DNA from: Sphingobacteriaceae bacterium
GTDB lineage: Bacteria; Bacteroidota; Bacteroidia; Sphingobacteriales; Sphingobacteriaceae
Assembly (NCBI GenBank): GCA_017745075.1
Contig: JAGIAD010000005.1
Span: forward strand, 124,001 to 188,000
Length of the DNA stretch: 64,000 nucleotides
Reading direction: 5' to 3'
Shown: positions 10,323 to 20,100 of the stretch, in pieces
Layout: every line of letters starts with the position of its first letter
Numbering within the stretch: position 1 is the stretch's first letter
Notes under the pieces: model-generated
Seen by the model: the letters and a program-made list of their open reading frames with translations, nothing else
Databases searched by the model: none
Told to the model about the DNA's origin: nothing
Program-made: the position numbers and the translations under genes

Positions 10323-10441
10323 TTGTTGGCAAATAATCTAAAAAATAGCGAATTACAAAATATTAAGAGCCCGAAGGTGTTTTTTTAATGCTTTTTTAAC
10401 GTCAAACCGACACAATTGTTTGATTGATTTGGGGCTGGAAA

Positions 10442-10469
10442 ATAAAAAAGCCTCTCAAAAGGAGAGGCT
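10442..10469 (-). terminator. Terminator downstream of the SRPBCC gene
   Basis: Stem AGCCTCTC (10449-10456) with GAGAGGCT (10462-10469) is followed on the minus strand by TTTTTTATT. It lies about 100 bases beyond the SRPBCC stop, with a dispersed repeat between the two. Confidence 0.75.
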
Positions 10470-10494
10470 GGTTATGATTTTTTTTAAACAGAGT

Positions 10495-10567
10495 CGTCAT
10501 CTCGACTGAAACGCAGTGAAATGGAGAGATCTATGCAATTAGATTTCCCCATTGCAGTCGAAATGAC
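10495..10567. repeat. Dispersed GTCAT...ATGAC intergenic repeat, copy 1
   Basis: The copy begins CGTCATCTCGACTGAAACGC and ends GTCGAAATGAC, so its ends are inverted repeats. An internal GGAGAGATCTATGC segment is shared with other copies. Related copies are at 15253, 16866, 25588, 28695 and 33102. It sits between the SRPBCC stop and its terminator. Confidence 0.8.
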
Positions 10568-10570
10568 AAT

Positions 10571-11107
10571 CTAAACTCCTTTCTCCGATTTTTCTTTCAG
10601 CGATTTTAAGCCTGCTTCAAAATCTTTACCGATCATTTTATCCATGCTTACAAAAACACACATCCATTTTGAAATCATGTTGTTTTCGCCGCTCATGGTC
10701 CAGGTTACTTTTTGCCCGGCCCCATCAGGTTGAATATCGAATTTGGTATCGGCCAAACTTTCGAAGGGTTTAATGAATTTCAGTTCGATATCTACATTGG
10801 TACTTGGCTTTGTTGTTAATATCGTCATTGATCCCTGCCCGGTTTCTTTACCTTCCCAGGCATAAACGTGACCTGGCTGCCCTGGTGTACCGCTGTAAGT
10901 ACTTTTAGCAGTTGGTTCCATTTTAGCCCATGGGTTCCATTTGTAAAATTCTTTAAAATCGACGATGTTTTTATAAATAACGCTATCAGGGGCATTAATT
11001 ACAGTGCTTCGACTAACAGAATAGGTTTTTGGTAATACCAGACCACCTATAACAAAGATAATTGCCAGTACGACAATAATACCTAGTAAGATTTTCAGAA
11101 ATTTCAT
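10571..11107 (-). CDS. SRPBCC-family (START-like) protein with N-terminal membrane anchor
   Basis: 178 residues. A hydrophobic helix at about residues 5-25 (LLGIIVVLAIIFVIGGLVLP) is followed by an SRPBCC/polyketide-cyclase-like domain: SRSTVINAPDSVIYKNIVDF, FYKWNPWAKM, then beta strands ending in VTWTMSGENNMISKWM. This domain makes a deep ligand pocket in many proteins, but the ligand here is unknown. The helix may be a membrane anchor, with the domain outside the cytoplasm. It is transcribed alone or together with the haemoglobin gene 63 bases upstream. Confidence 0.85.
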   Translation of the reverse strand: MKFLKILLGIIVVLAIIFVIGGLVLPKTYSVSRSTVINAPDSVIYKNIVDFKEFYKWNPWAKMEPTAKSTYSGTPGQPGHVYAWEGKETGQGSMTILTTKPSTNVDIELKFIKPFESLADTKFDIQPDGAGQKVTWTMSGENNMISKWMCVFVSMDKMIGKDFEAGLKSLKEKSEKGV

Positions 11108-11170
11108 ATTTGATTGTTTTGGTTAACTTAAATTTATAAAGAAACCTGTATAAATCAAAACAAAATTTGC

Positions 11171-11566
11171 TTAAACGATTTTGATTTTCGAAGGATGAGC
11201 ATTCAATTTAAAATGCATTAAGTCGGCAATAGATTGCGCTTTTTGTTTAATTGTTTCAGCGTTCGGTCCGGCAAATAACTCATCAACTGTCTCGAAAAAC
11301 AGGTCTTTCCAGGTATCAAATTCTGCTGTCTGCAGAGGTGTCTTATCATTTAGGGCAAAGTGGGTGAGCATAGGGTTGCCCTTATATGTGGCCTTGCCGA
11401 AAAGGACACTTTCCCAGAAATCGTACATTTTAGGTAAATGATGTATCCAGTCTACCCGGGCTATATGGGTAAATATTGGTCCGATTGTAGGGTTTCCCTG
11501 CACCTTCCCGTAAAAGGTATCTACGAGGAGGATAATACCTGTTCTGTCAATGATATCATTTTTCAT
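11171..11566 (-). CDS. Group III truncated haemoglobin
   Basis: 131 residues, the usual length for this class. The globin pattern of group III members is seen: VDTFYGKVQGNPTIGPIF, then HHLPKMYDFWESVLFG, which holds the conserved W and F of helix E, and the proximal region with H in LTHFALNDKTPLQTAEF followed by W. Such proteins bind oxygen or nitric oxide and have been linked to NO detoxification or microaerobic respiration; which applies here cannot be told. The start overlaps the end of the upstream membrane protein gene by 11 bases, so the two are translated from one message. Confidence 0.93.
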   Translation of the reverse strand: MKNDIIDRTGIILLVDTFYGKVQGNPTIGPIFTHIARVDWIHHLPKMYDFWESVLFGKATYKGNPMLTHFALNDKTPLQTAEFDTWKDLFFETVDELFAGPNAETIKQKAQSIADLMHFKLNAHPSKIKIV

Positions 11567-11990
11567 GGCTCAAAGATTTCAGGTTTGAGTAACCGAGTAT
11601 AGCCAGGAATAGAAATTTGATCACGTCGAAGATGATGTAAAGTACGTGGCCGTAACTTTTGGTTGGGGCATTACCTGCCAATATTAATGTTGTTCTTTCA
11701 TCGAGCAGGGGCAATAACCAGAAAGTATCGGTGGTTACCAAAATGGTAAGGACAAAAAGCAAAATGCTGCGGATATGATTTAAGGGAGCCGGTAGTGAGC
11801 AGGCTAAAATGATGAGCAGCAATACGATTTCTACTTTATTCAGAACCTGAAATACCTGCTGACCGATGCCTAATCCGAGCGGAACCGTAATGCCCGGGGC
11901 CTGGAATTTTAAAGGTGTTTCTAAAAAGCTGATCCCGGCAAGCAGCCCGGCCCAGAAAATAATACAGAAAGTTGCAGTTAACTTTTTCAT
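11556..11990 (-). CDS. Four-helix membrane protein co-transcribed with truncated haemoglobin
   Basis: 144 residues from the ATG at 11990. An ATG three codons earlier is possible, but the MKKLTATFCIIFWAG start leads straight into a membrane helix. Four hydrophobic segments are visible (about 5-22, 45-65, 75-92, 118-136). It resembles the small integral proteins often annotated in Bacteroidota as hypothetical next to globin genes. No catalytic motif is seen. The 11-base overlap with the haemoglobin gene suggests a shared task, perhaps handling of the bound gas or electrons, but that is inference only. Confidence 0.7.
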   Translation of the reverse strand: MKKLTATFCIIFWAGLLAGISFLETPLKFQAPGITVPLGLGIGQQVFQVLNKVEIVLLLIILACSLPAPLNHIRSILLFVLTILVTTDTFWLLPLLDERTTLILAGNAPTKSYGHVLYIIFDVIKFLFLAILGYSNLKSLSHEK

Positions 11991-12048
11991 TGCAAGCAAA
12001 TATCAGCCAAAGCTACATTTCAAAAAAATGATTAAAGCAGCGATTTGA

Positions 12049-12480
12049 TTATTTTTCTTTATAAAGCCTCAATTGGAGTTTCTTATAATCGATAATAGCT
12101 TTATACTGCATCAATATGTCGCCTCCAATAATACCCATAATCGGCGGGTGACCAAATTGTTGATAGGTATCGCTCACCGATTGCAGATCGAAGGCCACAG
12201 TTTCGTAATCCCTGATTTTTAATGTGCCAATTTTTAGCAGGGGTATTGTGGCCTGGATGGTTGTAGTGGTGGTAAAAAGTGTAGCGGCATTAATCTCGTC
12301 TGATATCTGCAGGGATTCCGAAAGGTGCTGTTCAATTAAGGATTTATCGAAAACAGTTCTTGATGCGCCAGTATCCAGTACGGCCAAATGCTGCTCTTTA
12401 AAAACGACAACTTCCATCAAAAGATGGAAGCCATCGTCCTGTAGGTTGATCAGTTTTAAAGGAATGGAGACGGCTTTCAT
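12049..12480 (-). CDS. Retropepsin-like aspartic protease
   Basis: 143 residues, a single retropepsin-fold unit. The catalytic triad DTG lies in AVLDTGASRTVF (about residues 35-46), and the second hydrophobic-hydrophobic-Gly element is GIIGGDIL near residue 120. Proteins of this size must dimerise to form an active site. There is no signal peptide, so it should be cytoplasmic. Substrates of the bacterial family are largely unknown. It sits 58 bases upstream of the small membrane protein gene on the same strand and 58 bases downstream of the S41-type gene; a common transcript is possible. Confidence 0.85.
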   Translation of the reverse strand: MKAVSIPLKLINLQDDGFHLLMEVVVFKEQHLAVLDTGASRTVFDKSLIEQHLSESLQISDEINAATLFTTTTTIQATIPLLKIGTLKIRDYETVAFDLQSVSDTYQQFGHPPIMGIIGGDILMQYKAIIDYKKLQLRLYKEK

Positions 12481-12538
12481 AGTAAGTATTTATCTGCCTA
12501 AAATAAACTAATTACCCGAAAACCATGCCACGTATTGG

Positions 12539-14344
12539 TTATTTGTTTTTGATCAGTTTTTTAACAAACTCCATTTCAGTGTCGTAACCGCTCAAATATT
12601 CATCAATTTTGGGTTGAACTTCGTTATCGGGCATCAACCCGTGTCCGAAAGCAATGGTGTTGTGTTTTTCCTCTACAACAAATTTAATAAGCGGGATACG
12701 GCCGGTTAATTTGGAATTGGGCAATGTATACTGGATAAAAAAACCACTGGTATTGCCGTAGTAGCCGCCGCCTGTTTCCTCGCCTATAAAACGAGCTTTG
12801 GTGTAGTTTTTGGCTAATGCGGCAAATTCTGAACCTCCCGAAAAGGTTAAGCCGCTAATGAGGATATACACATCGCCTTTAAAACGGTTAACCTGTGGCG
12901 TATCACCTTTATATTTTCCGGGTAAATCCAGATAGCGCCCATCGTTGCTGCGGTAAAATTCACTCCTCAACTCTTTCTCGAAATCATCACGTGATTTTTT
13001 ATTGCGATATTCGGTATAATCCAGAAAAGAAAAGGTAAAGGATGGTATTTCGGCATATTTGTATTTCGGATATTCTTTATCGATCAGGTACGACAAGAGA
13101 TGGTCTTCCATACCCTGCGCACCACCTTCGTTTCTTCTGATATCGATAATAAGCTGCTGTATCCTATAATTTGCAATGTCATGGAAACTCTTCGCCAGAA
13201 ATTCCTTAAAGCCCTTTCTCCCGTCTTTGTAGCTACTGGTAGAAAATGTATTTACCGTTAGTATAGCAGTGTTGTTCAGCGTATCGATTTTTAACGAAGC
13301 CGGTTCTTTATAGCTATAATTGGGAATAGATTTTATTTCTTTTGATACGAATTTTCCATATTGTTTAAAACTCAAAGCCGGTATCTGGTTATGGGTGATC
13401 TTTTCACCTGTTTTAGGATCGATCAGTTCGACATTAAATGAGAGGGGTTGCTGTTCGAAAAAGCGAAGGTAATATTTCGCAAATGCCGTTTCTATCCAGT
13501 GGTATTTACTGGTGGTATTGTAACCATCGGCAGGTTCGATAGTTAAAAATTGCTCCAGGATGCCTTCAATATTATTTCCGTTAATTTTGGAAAGCTGCAT
13601 TCCCCTGGTTTTGTAATTGTTTAAATCGTTCAGGATATAAACTTTTTTATCAAAGATCTTCACCAGGAAAGGAAAATACCTGCCATTTTGCCTAATGTAA
13701 TTATTGGTTTCTTCGGAAGGTTGAAGTGCACTATGTCCTTCTTTAGTATAGGTAACCACTGGGGCAACAAGCTTGTAAAAATCCAAAGCTGTCATTTTAT
13801 CTTTTATCTTACTTTTTTGCACATTACAAAGGCTATCGAATTGGGTGTAGGTATTGTACCACAGGCCAACATGTGTTTCTATAAAAGCATTTTTTAGAAT
13901 ATTAAAATCCTGTTCTAGGGCTTTGTAACTCAATTGTTTTAACTTTTTGGGTGGACTTTGCACCACAACCGAATAATTGCCTTCTTTTGCATTGGCTGTA
14001 TCGGCAAGGGGTTTAACCACGAGGATAAAACTGGCGGTGCTGTCAGGCGAGAAAATGATTTTTTCGCTGCCGAACCTGCCATTTGGCGAATCTACTTCCT
14101 GTATGGTTTTTCCATGCAGATCTTTTAAACCTATTATAACATCAATTCCTTTTTGTTCAACAGTGATCGAATAGTAAAAATCTTTTTTTAACGTGAAACT
14201 AAACGTGGTTTCTTCGCCCTGTTTTAAGCTTAAATCGGCCGTCGTTTTGTCTATTTTAAGTGGAATCGGGTTTTTGCCAGCCTGCGCGTATACGGAGAGA
14301 CTGAAAAACAAAAAAATAAGGATGATGATGCTATCTTTTTTCAT
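12539..14344 (-). CDS. S41-family (tail-specific protease-like) peptidase, secreted
   Basis: 601 residues. A signal peptide (about 1-20, ending in VYAQA) is followed by a beta-rich domain (about 25-130) with IDVIIGLKDLHGKTIQEVDS, like the pre-peptidase-type domains of Bacteroidota secreted enzymes. A helical part holds FYKLVAPVVTYTKEGHSALQ, typical of the S41 N-terminal region. The core has IIDIRRNEGGAQGMEDHLLS and, near residue 500, LISGLTFSGGSEFAALAKNY, where the serine of FSGGSE is the presumed nucleophile. The GGG segment in EETGGGYYG follows. No clear PDZ domain is seen. It would act outside the cytoplasm or be attached at the surface. Substrate unknown. Confidence 0.85.
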   Translation of the reverse strand: MKKDSIIILIFLFFSLSVYAQAGKNPIPLKIDKTTADLSLKQGEETTFSFTLKKDFYYSITVEQKGIDVIIGLKDLHGKTIQEVDSPNGRFGSEKIIFSPDSTASFILVVKPLADTANAKEGNYSVVVQSPPKKLKQLSYKALEQDFNILKNAFIETHVGLWYNTYTQFDSLCNVQKSKIKDKMTALDFYKLVAPVVTYTKEGHSALQPSEETNNYIRQNGRYFPFLVKIFDKKVYILNDLNNYKTRGMQLSKINGNNIEGILEQFLTIEPADGYNTTSKYHWIETAFAKYYLRFFEQQPLSFNVELIDPKTGEKITHNQIPALSFKQYGKFVSKEIKSIPNYSYKEPASLKIDTLNNTAILTVNTFSTSSYKDGRKGFKEFLAKSFHDIANYRIQQLIIDIRRNEGGAQGMEDHLLSYLIDKEYPKYKYAEIPSFTFSFLDYTEYRNKKSRDDFEKELRSEFYRSNDGRYLDLPGKYKGDTPQVNRFKGDVYILISGLTFSGGSEFAALAKNYTKARFIGEETGGGYYGNTSGFFIQYTLPNSKLTGRIPLIKFVVEEKHNTIAFGHGLMPDNEVQPKIDEYLSGYDTEMEFVKKLIKNK

Positions 14345-14416
14345 TCGTGTTTGAGTATGATAGCAAAAATAAAGCTTAAATGGTTAAAGCTCTTGTACGA
14401 TATTGCACTAAATGGT

Positions 14417-15223
14417 TCAGGCCCTTTTATATTCAGAAGGTGTAACACCGGTAAAGCGTTTGAAGTGCCGCGACAGGTGTGGCACATCGTAAAAGCCGGT
14501 TTCGATGGCAACATCCATTAGATCTGCTTCTTTGGTAATGAGCTTTTTGCATTTTTCTATGCGCTGTAAAAGGATGTAATTATTGGGCGTTAATCCTGTT
14601 TCGTGCTTAAATAAACGCAGGAATTTATATTTATCCAATCCAAAACGTTTTGCGGTATCTGTTAGAGAAAACTTCTCCATCAGGTTTTCGTTGATAAAAC
14701 TTTGAAACAGCGCTGTTTTTTTATACTCGAAATGCATGCCCGAGGCGTAGCGTGCAACCAGTTTCTCCAAAACCTTAAGCAATTCCTTTTCGAGATCAAC
14801 TTCAGGATGATTAAAATGCATGGATAAATAGTGAAAGCTGTTGCAGAGATCCTGATCGTAAATGATTTTATCTTCAAAAAAAACATCACGGCCTTTATTT
14901 AAGGTTTTGAGTACATCGGGCTGGATGTAGAAGGTAAAGAAAGAGTTGCCCAGTTTATTATCGCAGGGGGTGGCGTGCACTTCGTTGGGATTAGTGATTG
15001 ACAGGGTGCCGATCGGCGCCTGTAAAAATTTATCGTTGAGTTTGGTGCAGAAAGTCTGATTTAAGATCAGCGTAATATTAAAGTTATTGTGCGTGTGAAA
15101 AGGGAAATCAATGGTGTGCTTTTTGGCATTCAGCAGCTCCAGTCCATCCAAAATGGGTATTTTGTGGTAAGTGCTGATGTTATGTGTATCAGTTAAAATG
15201 TTATTTACACCCTGGATATTCAA
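14417..15223 (-). CDS. AraC-family transcriptional regulator with cupin sensor domain
   Basis: 268 residues. The N-terminal half is an AraC-type cupin (FPFHTHNNFNITLIL, PIGTLSITNPNEVHATP). The C-terminal 100 residues hold two helix-turn-helix units: FSLTDTAKRFGLDKYKFLRL and MDVAIETGFYDVPHLSRHFK, ending in FTGVTPSEYKRA, the standard AraC signature. The gene lies between the S41 protease and malate dehydrogenase genes, all on the minus strand, with a repeat separating it from mdh. The inducer and targets cannot be read from the sequence. Confidence 0.93.
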   Translation of the reverse strand: MNIQGVNNILTDTHNISTYHKIPILDGLELLNAKKHTIDFPFHTHNNFNITLILNQTFCTKLNDKFLQAPIGTLSITNPNEVHATPCDNKLGNSFFTFYIQPDVLKTLNKGRDVFFEDKIIYDQDLCNSFHYLSMHFNHPEVDLEKELLKVLEKLVARYASGMHFEYKKTALFQSFINENLMEKFSLTDTAKRFGLDKYKFLRLFKHETGLTPNNYILLQRIEKCKKLITKEADLMDVAIETGFYDVPHLSRHFKRFTGVTPSEYKRA

Positions 15224-15252
15224 TGTTTAAAACAAATATTTAATAAGACATT

Positions 15253-15296
15253 CGTCATCTGGGCTGAAGTGAAGCGTAATGGCGGGATCTATGACG
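15253..15296. repeat. Dispersed GTCAT...ATGAC intergenic repeat, copy 2 (short)
   Basis: Begins CGTCATCTGGGCTGAAGTGA and ends GGGATCTATGACG. It is a shortened, diverged member of the family at 10495 and 28695 and lies just past the mdh stop, where its inverted ends might fold in the mRNA. Confidence 0.6.
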
Positions 15297-15308
15297 ATCC
15301 CTTTATAA

Positions 15309-16247
15309 TTACACCAGCTTCATTTCAGCCAGTACATTATTCATATTTCTAACAGCATCGGCACTTTTGTTAAATGCTGTCTGCTCATCTTCTGTCAATT
15401 TGAAATCGATTATTTTTTCCCAACCATTGCGGCCTATAATTACCGGAACGCCTAAACAGATATCGTTCTGTCCGTATTCGCCTTCAAGTGAAACGCAGCA
15501 GGTAAACAGTTTTTTCTCGTCGCGCAAAATGGCCTCAACTAAGGCGGCTCCGGCTGCGCCAGGTGCATACCAGGCAGAAGTTCCGATTAAACCGGTTAAA
15601 GTAGCGCCGCCAACCATTGTATCAGCTGCAACTTTGTCAAGCGTTGCTTTATCGAGTAAATTACTTACCGGTAAACTTTGGTAAGTGGCTAAACGTGTGA
15701 GGGGAATCATGGTAGTATCGCCGTGACCGCCGATCACAAAACCCTGTAAATCGTTCGGATTGCAGTTCAATGCCTGCGATAGATAAAACTTGAAACGTGA
15801 GCTATCTAAGGTTCCGCCCATGCCAATGATGCGTTTTTTAGGTAAACCCAATGATTTTAAAGCCAGGTAGGTCATGGTATCCATCGGGTTGCTGATCACG
15901 ATGAAGATGGCCTCTGGCGAAAATTTTAAAATATTTTCGGCAACGCCTTTTACAATACCCGCATTAATACCGATCAGCTCTTCGCGGGTCATGCCCGGTT
16001 TACGCGGCAAACCCGAGGTAATCACTACAACATCCGAACCGGCGGTTTTACTGTAATCGCCCGTAACACCTATTATTTTGGTATCGAAGCCCAAAAGAGT
16101 AGCCGTTTGCATCATGTCTATCGCCTTGCCTTCGGCAAAACCTTCTTTAATATCCAATAGAACAAGCTCGTTGGCCAATTCTTTGCGGGCAATATTATCT
16201 GCGCAAGTGGCACCAACTGCACCTGCGCCAACAACCGTTACTTTCAT
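15309..16247 (-). CDS. mdh: Malate dehydrogenase (NAD)
   Basis: 312 residues, the lactate-dehydrogenase-like type of malate dehydrogenase. It interconverts malate and oxaloacetate in the TCA cycle. The NAD-binding Rossmann start is VTVVGAGAVGATCADN. The substrate-selecting arginine lies in SGLPRKPGMTREEL (malate dehydrogenases have R where lactate dehydrogenases have Q), and the catalytic histidine in GGHGDTTMIPLTRL. The aspartate of the proton relay is in the TLDSSRFKFYL segment. It stands alone, with a diverged TACCTTCG as the only possible -7 element upstream. Cytoplasmic. Confidence 0.96.
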   Translation of the reverse strand: MKVTVVGAGAVGATCADNIARKELANELVLLDIKEGFAEGKAIDMMQTATLLGFDTKIIGVTGDYSKTAGSDVVVITSGLPRKPGMTREELIGINAGIVKGVAENILKFSPEAIFIVISNPMDTMTYLALKSLGLPKKRIIGMGGTLDSSRFKFYLSQALNCNPNDLQGFVIGGHGDTTMIPLTRLATYQSLPVSNLLDKATLDKVAADTMVGGATLTGLIGTSAWYAPGAAGAALVEAILRDEKKLFTCCVSLEGEYGQNDICLGVPVIIGRNGWEKIIDFKLTEDEQTAFNKSADAVRNMNNVLAEMKLV

Positions 16248-16395
16248 AATATTATATTTTTAGTGGTTTGCTCATCGTTAAATATCTATCGAAGGTAGAA
16301 ATAAATATAAGGTTTAAAAATGCTTTTCAAAACTTTATAATTTAATGGAGGTTTACTAAGTAAGTATTAAACAGCGATTTTTGTTCTGACAAATT

Positions 16396-16848
16396 ATGGA
16401 AAATAAACCCATTGCTAATATCGATTACAAAGCTTTTGAGGGTAAATGGTATTCATTATACTCTATCCCAACCTTATTGGATAAACATTGGAAACAGACT
16501 ACCGAAACTTATACATTGGCCGATGATGATCATTTTGATGTATATACCACCTACCATAAGCATGGAAAACCGGAAGAAAAATCGATTACTTCAAAACTAT
16601 TTTTTGAGAAGGGTAAAGCAGATGGCGATATGAAAGCCCAGTTTTTATGGCCTTTTAAAATTGGTTATTGGGTAATTGAGCTGGCCGACGATTATAGTTA
16701 TGTGGTGGTAGGGCATCCCGATGAGAAATATCTTTTTATTATGGCACGCGAACCTAAAATGGAAGCCGATTTATTGGTACACATTATCGAAAGGTGCAGG
16801 CAGAAGGGTTACAACGTAAGTGAGTTGGTAAGCCAGGAACATTTTTAA
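16396..16848 (+). CDS. Lipocalin family protein (Blc-like)
   Basis: 150 residues. The lipocalin signature GKWY sits in FEGKWYSLYSIPT near the N-terminus (about residues 15-18), and later strands read FLWPFKIGYWVIELADDYSYVVVGHPDEKYLFIMAREP, split here by the short loops expected between strands, which is very close in style to bacterial Blc. No signal peptide or lipobox is seen, unlike E. coli Blc, so it may stay in the cytoplasm or use an unseen upstream start. Lipocalins bind small hydrophobic ligands; the ligand is unknown. The plus-strand gene stands alone and is followed by an intergenic repeat. Confidence 0.85.
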   Translation: MENKPIANIDYKAFEGKWYSLYSIPTLLDKHWKQTTETYTLADDDHFDVYTTYHKHGKPEEKSITSKLFFEKGKADGDMKAQFLWPFKIGYWVIELADDYSYVVVGHPDEKYLFIMAREPKMEADLLVHIIERCRQKGYNVSELVSQEHF

Positions 16849-16865
16849 CTGGTTTTAAGCTTTTA

Positions 16866-16957
16866 TCATTCTGGGCGTAGCGAAGAATCTTATCCTTATT
16901 TTAAAAATCTACTTGGATTAGATTTCTCCGTTTCGGTGCGTTTCCGTCTGGACGACG
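16866..16957. repeat. Dispersed GTCAT...ATGAC-like repeat, diverged copy
   Basis: Starts TCATTCTGGGCGTAGCGAAG and ends near CGTCTGGACGACG, with AGATTTCTCCGTTTCGGTGC inside. The pattern (TCAT, a GNAGCGAAG block, AGAT, then an inverted end) resembles the other copies but is diverged. The remaining 16958-17055 shows nothing else recognisable. Confidence 0.5.
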
Positions 16958-17055
16958 AATTTTCTCTCATCCTGTTTTTTGTCTCCATAACCAAACTCAG
17001 TTTATCTGTCATATTTTGTTGATAAAATGATGACCACAGCAGCCTTCAAATTCGC

Positions 17056-17063
17056 TATTTTTG
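17056..17063 (+). promoter_or_regulatory. Candidate -7 element of dnaE
   Basis: TATTTTTG fits TAnnTTTG and is 45 bases upstream of the ATG. No TTG lies at the right distance for a -33 element, so support is partial. Confidence 0.4.
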
Positions 17064-17108
17064 AAGAACCGTTATTACGCTTAAACGGTTAATTCTTTAC
17101 TGCAGCAT

Positions 17109-20100
17109 ATGTACTTAATTTTTGATACCGAAACCACGGGTTTGCCCCGCAATTACAATGCACCCATTACCGATACGGATAACTGGCCGCGCTGTATACA
17201 GATTGCCTGGCAATTGCACGATGAGATGGGGAGATTGGTTGAACATCAGGATTATCTGGTAAAGCCAGAGGGATTTAATATTCCTTATGATGCAGAACGG
17301 ATCCATGGTATTTCTACTGAATTAGCAGCGGAGCAGGGGATTAGTTTTGACGAAATGTTAGCCAAGTTTAATGAAGTTTTAAACAAGGCAAAATTTATTG
17401 TCGGCCAGAATGTTGGTTTCGATGTTAATATTATGGGCTGTGAATTTCACCGTTTTGGTGTAGCCAACCGTCTGGCAGAAATGCCTGTTCTGGATACCTG
17501 TACCGAAGTAACCGCCCAGTTATTACAATTACCCGGAGGTAGGGGCGGTAAATTTAAACTGCCTACCTTAACCGAGCTGCATTCTTATTTATTCGGCGTT
17601 CCTTTTAGCGAGGCCCACAATGCAACTGCCGATGTTGAAGCCACCACCCGCTGTTTTCTGGAGCTGGTAAAAAGAGAGGTTTTCAAAAAAGAAGAATTAC
17701 TGGTTGATGCAGAGTATTTCCCGCGTTTCAGGGAGGTTAACCCAGGCCTGATTGAAGGTATTGGGCTACAGCACATCAATTTAAAAGCGGCCTCTGATGA
17801 AATCCGTAAACGCCAGCAAAAAACTGAGGGGTCGGGAATTTCCAAACAGGCACTTACCGGAAGCAAACAAGAGCTTGCTGCAGCAACTTTTGTGCACCTG
17901 CATAACCATACCCAGTTTTCGGTACTGCAGAGCACCATCAGTATTTCCGATTTGGTAAAAGCCGCTGCTGCACAGAAAATGCCTGCCGTGGCCATGACCG
18001 ATCATGCCAACATGATGGGAGCTTTCCACTTTGTTAACAACGTTTTAAACCATAATAAAGCTGCTGAAGCTAAAAATGCAGCTGCTATTGAAGCTGGGGA
18101 ACGCCCTACAGAGGTGATCATGACGCCGATTGTAGGAGTGGAGTTTTTTGTTTGTAATAACCATTTAGACCGTACCACAAAAGATAACGGTTACCAAATG
18201 GTGTTACTGGCGAAGAATAAAAAAGGCTACCACAATTTGGCTAAAATGTCGTCTATTGCTTATACAAAAGGCTTTTACTACGTTCCGCGTATCGATAGAG
18301 GGGTAATTGAACAATATAAAGACGATATTATTGTACTTTCCGGAAACCTTTCCGGCGAGATTTCGAATAAAATATTAAACCTCGGAGAAAATCAGGCAGA
18401 AGAAGCCTTACTGTGGTGGAAAGCCCAGTTTGGCGATGATTTTTATATTGAGGTAATGCGTCATAACCAGGAAGATGAAGACCGTGTAAATGAAACTTTA
18501 ATTTCCCTGGCCCATAAACATGCCGTTAAACTGGTGGCCACGAATAACACTTATTATGTAAATAAAAAGGATGCCAATGCGCATGATATTCTACTTTGTG
18601 TAAAAGACGGCGAAAAGCAGGCTACCCCGATAGGCCGTGGCCGTGGTTACCGGTATGGTTTACCCAATCAGGAATATTATTTTAAATCGGCAGATGAAAT
18701 GAAGGCGCTTTTTGCCGACTTACCTGAAGCGATCCTGAATATCCAGGAGATTCTTGATAAAATTGAAACCTATAAACTTGCCCGCGAGGTACTTTTGCCT
18801 AAATTCGATATCCCTGAAGAATTTTTGGTTGCCGAAGATGAAGCCGATGGTGGAAAACGCGGAGAGAACAAATTTTTAAGGCATTTAACTTACGAAGGTG
18901 CCAAACGCCGCTATGGAACTTTAACCGACGATGTAATTGAACGTTTGGATTTCGAGCTGGCTACCATCGAAAAAACGGGTTACCCGGGGTACTTTTTGAT
19001 TGTACAGGATTTTATTGCCGAAGCACGAAACCTCGATGTATCGGTGGGGCCGGGCAGGGGATCGGCAGCAGGTTCGGCCGTGGCATACTGTTTGGGGATC
19101 ACCAATATTGACCCGATTAAATACGATTTGCTTTTTGAGCGTTTCCTAAACCCGGATCGTGTATCCATGCCCGATATCGATATCGACTTTGATGATGAGG
19201 GCCGTGGAAGGGTAATGGACTATGTAATTAATAAATACGGCGCCAACCAGGTAGCCCAGATTATTACCTATGGTACCATGGCCGCCAAATCTTCTATCCG
19301 CGATACCGCACGTGTATTGGATCTGCCTTTGTTCGAGGCCGATAAAATTGCGAAGCTGATTCCGAATATGAAGCTGGCCAAGATCTTTAACCTCGACGAA
19401 AAGAGTTTGAAAGATGCCTTGCGCCCGGATGAATACGAGAAGGTAGTGGAGTTGAAAAACCTGGGTAGCCAAAAGGATTTGAGTGCCGAAACCATTCAAC
19501 AGGCACAGGTTTTAGAAGGTTCGTTAAGGAATACCGGTATCCATGCCTGCGGGGTAATTATTACACCTAGCGATATTACTAACTTCGTTCCGGTTTCGGT
19601 TGCCAAAGATTCTGATTTATACGTTACCCAGTTTGATAACTCGGTGGTAGAAAGCGCCGGTTTATTAAAAATGGACTTCCTGGGGTTAAAAACGTTAACC
19701 CTGATTAAGGATACAGTAAAACTGGTGAAGAAAAGGCATGGTATCGACCTCAATCCGGATAATTTTCCGATTGATGATGTCATGACCTACGAGCTTTTCC
19801 AGCGTGGCGAAACCATCGGGATTTTCCAGTACGAGAGTCCGGGTATGCAGAAGTACATGAAAGAACTTAAACCAACGGTTTTCGATGACTTGATTGCGAT
19901 GAATGCATTATACCGTCCGGGCCCTATGGAGTATATTCCAAGTTTCGTACGCCGTAAAAATGGTGAAGAAGAAATTAAATACGATTTGGATGCCTGCGAA
20001 GAATACCTGAAAGAAACTTATGGTATTACTGTTTACCAGGAGCAGGTGATGCTTTTATCACAGAAACTGGCCGGATTTACCAAAGGTGAGGCCGACGTGC

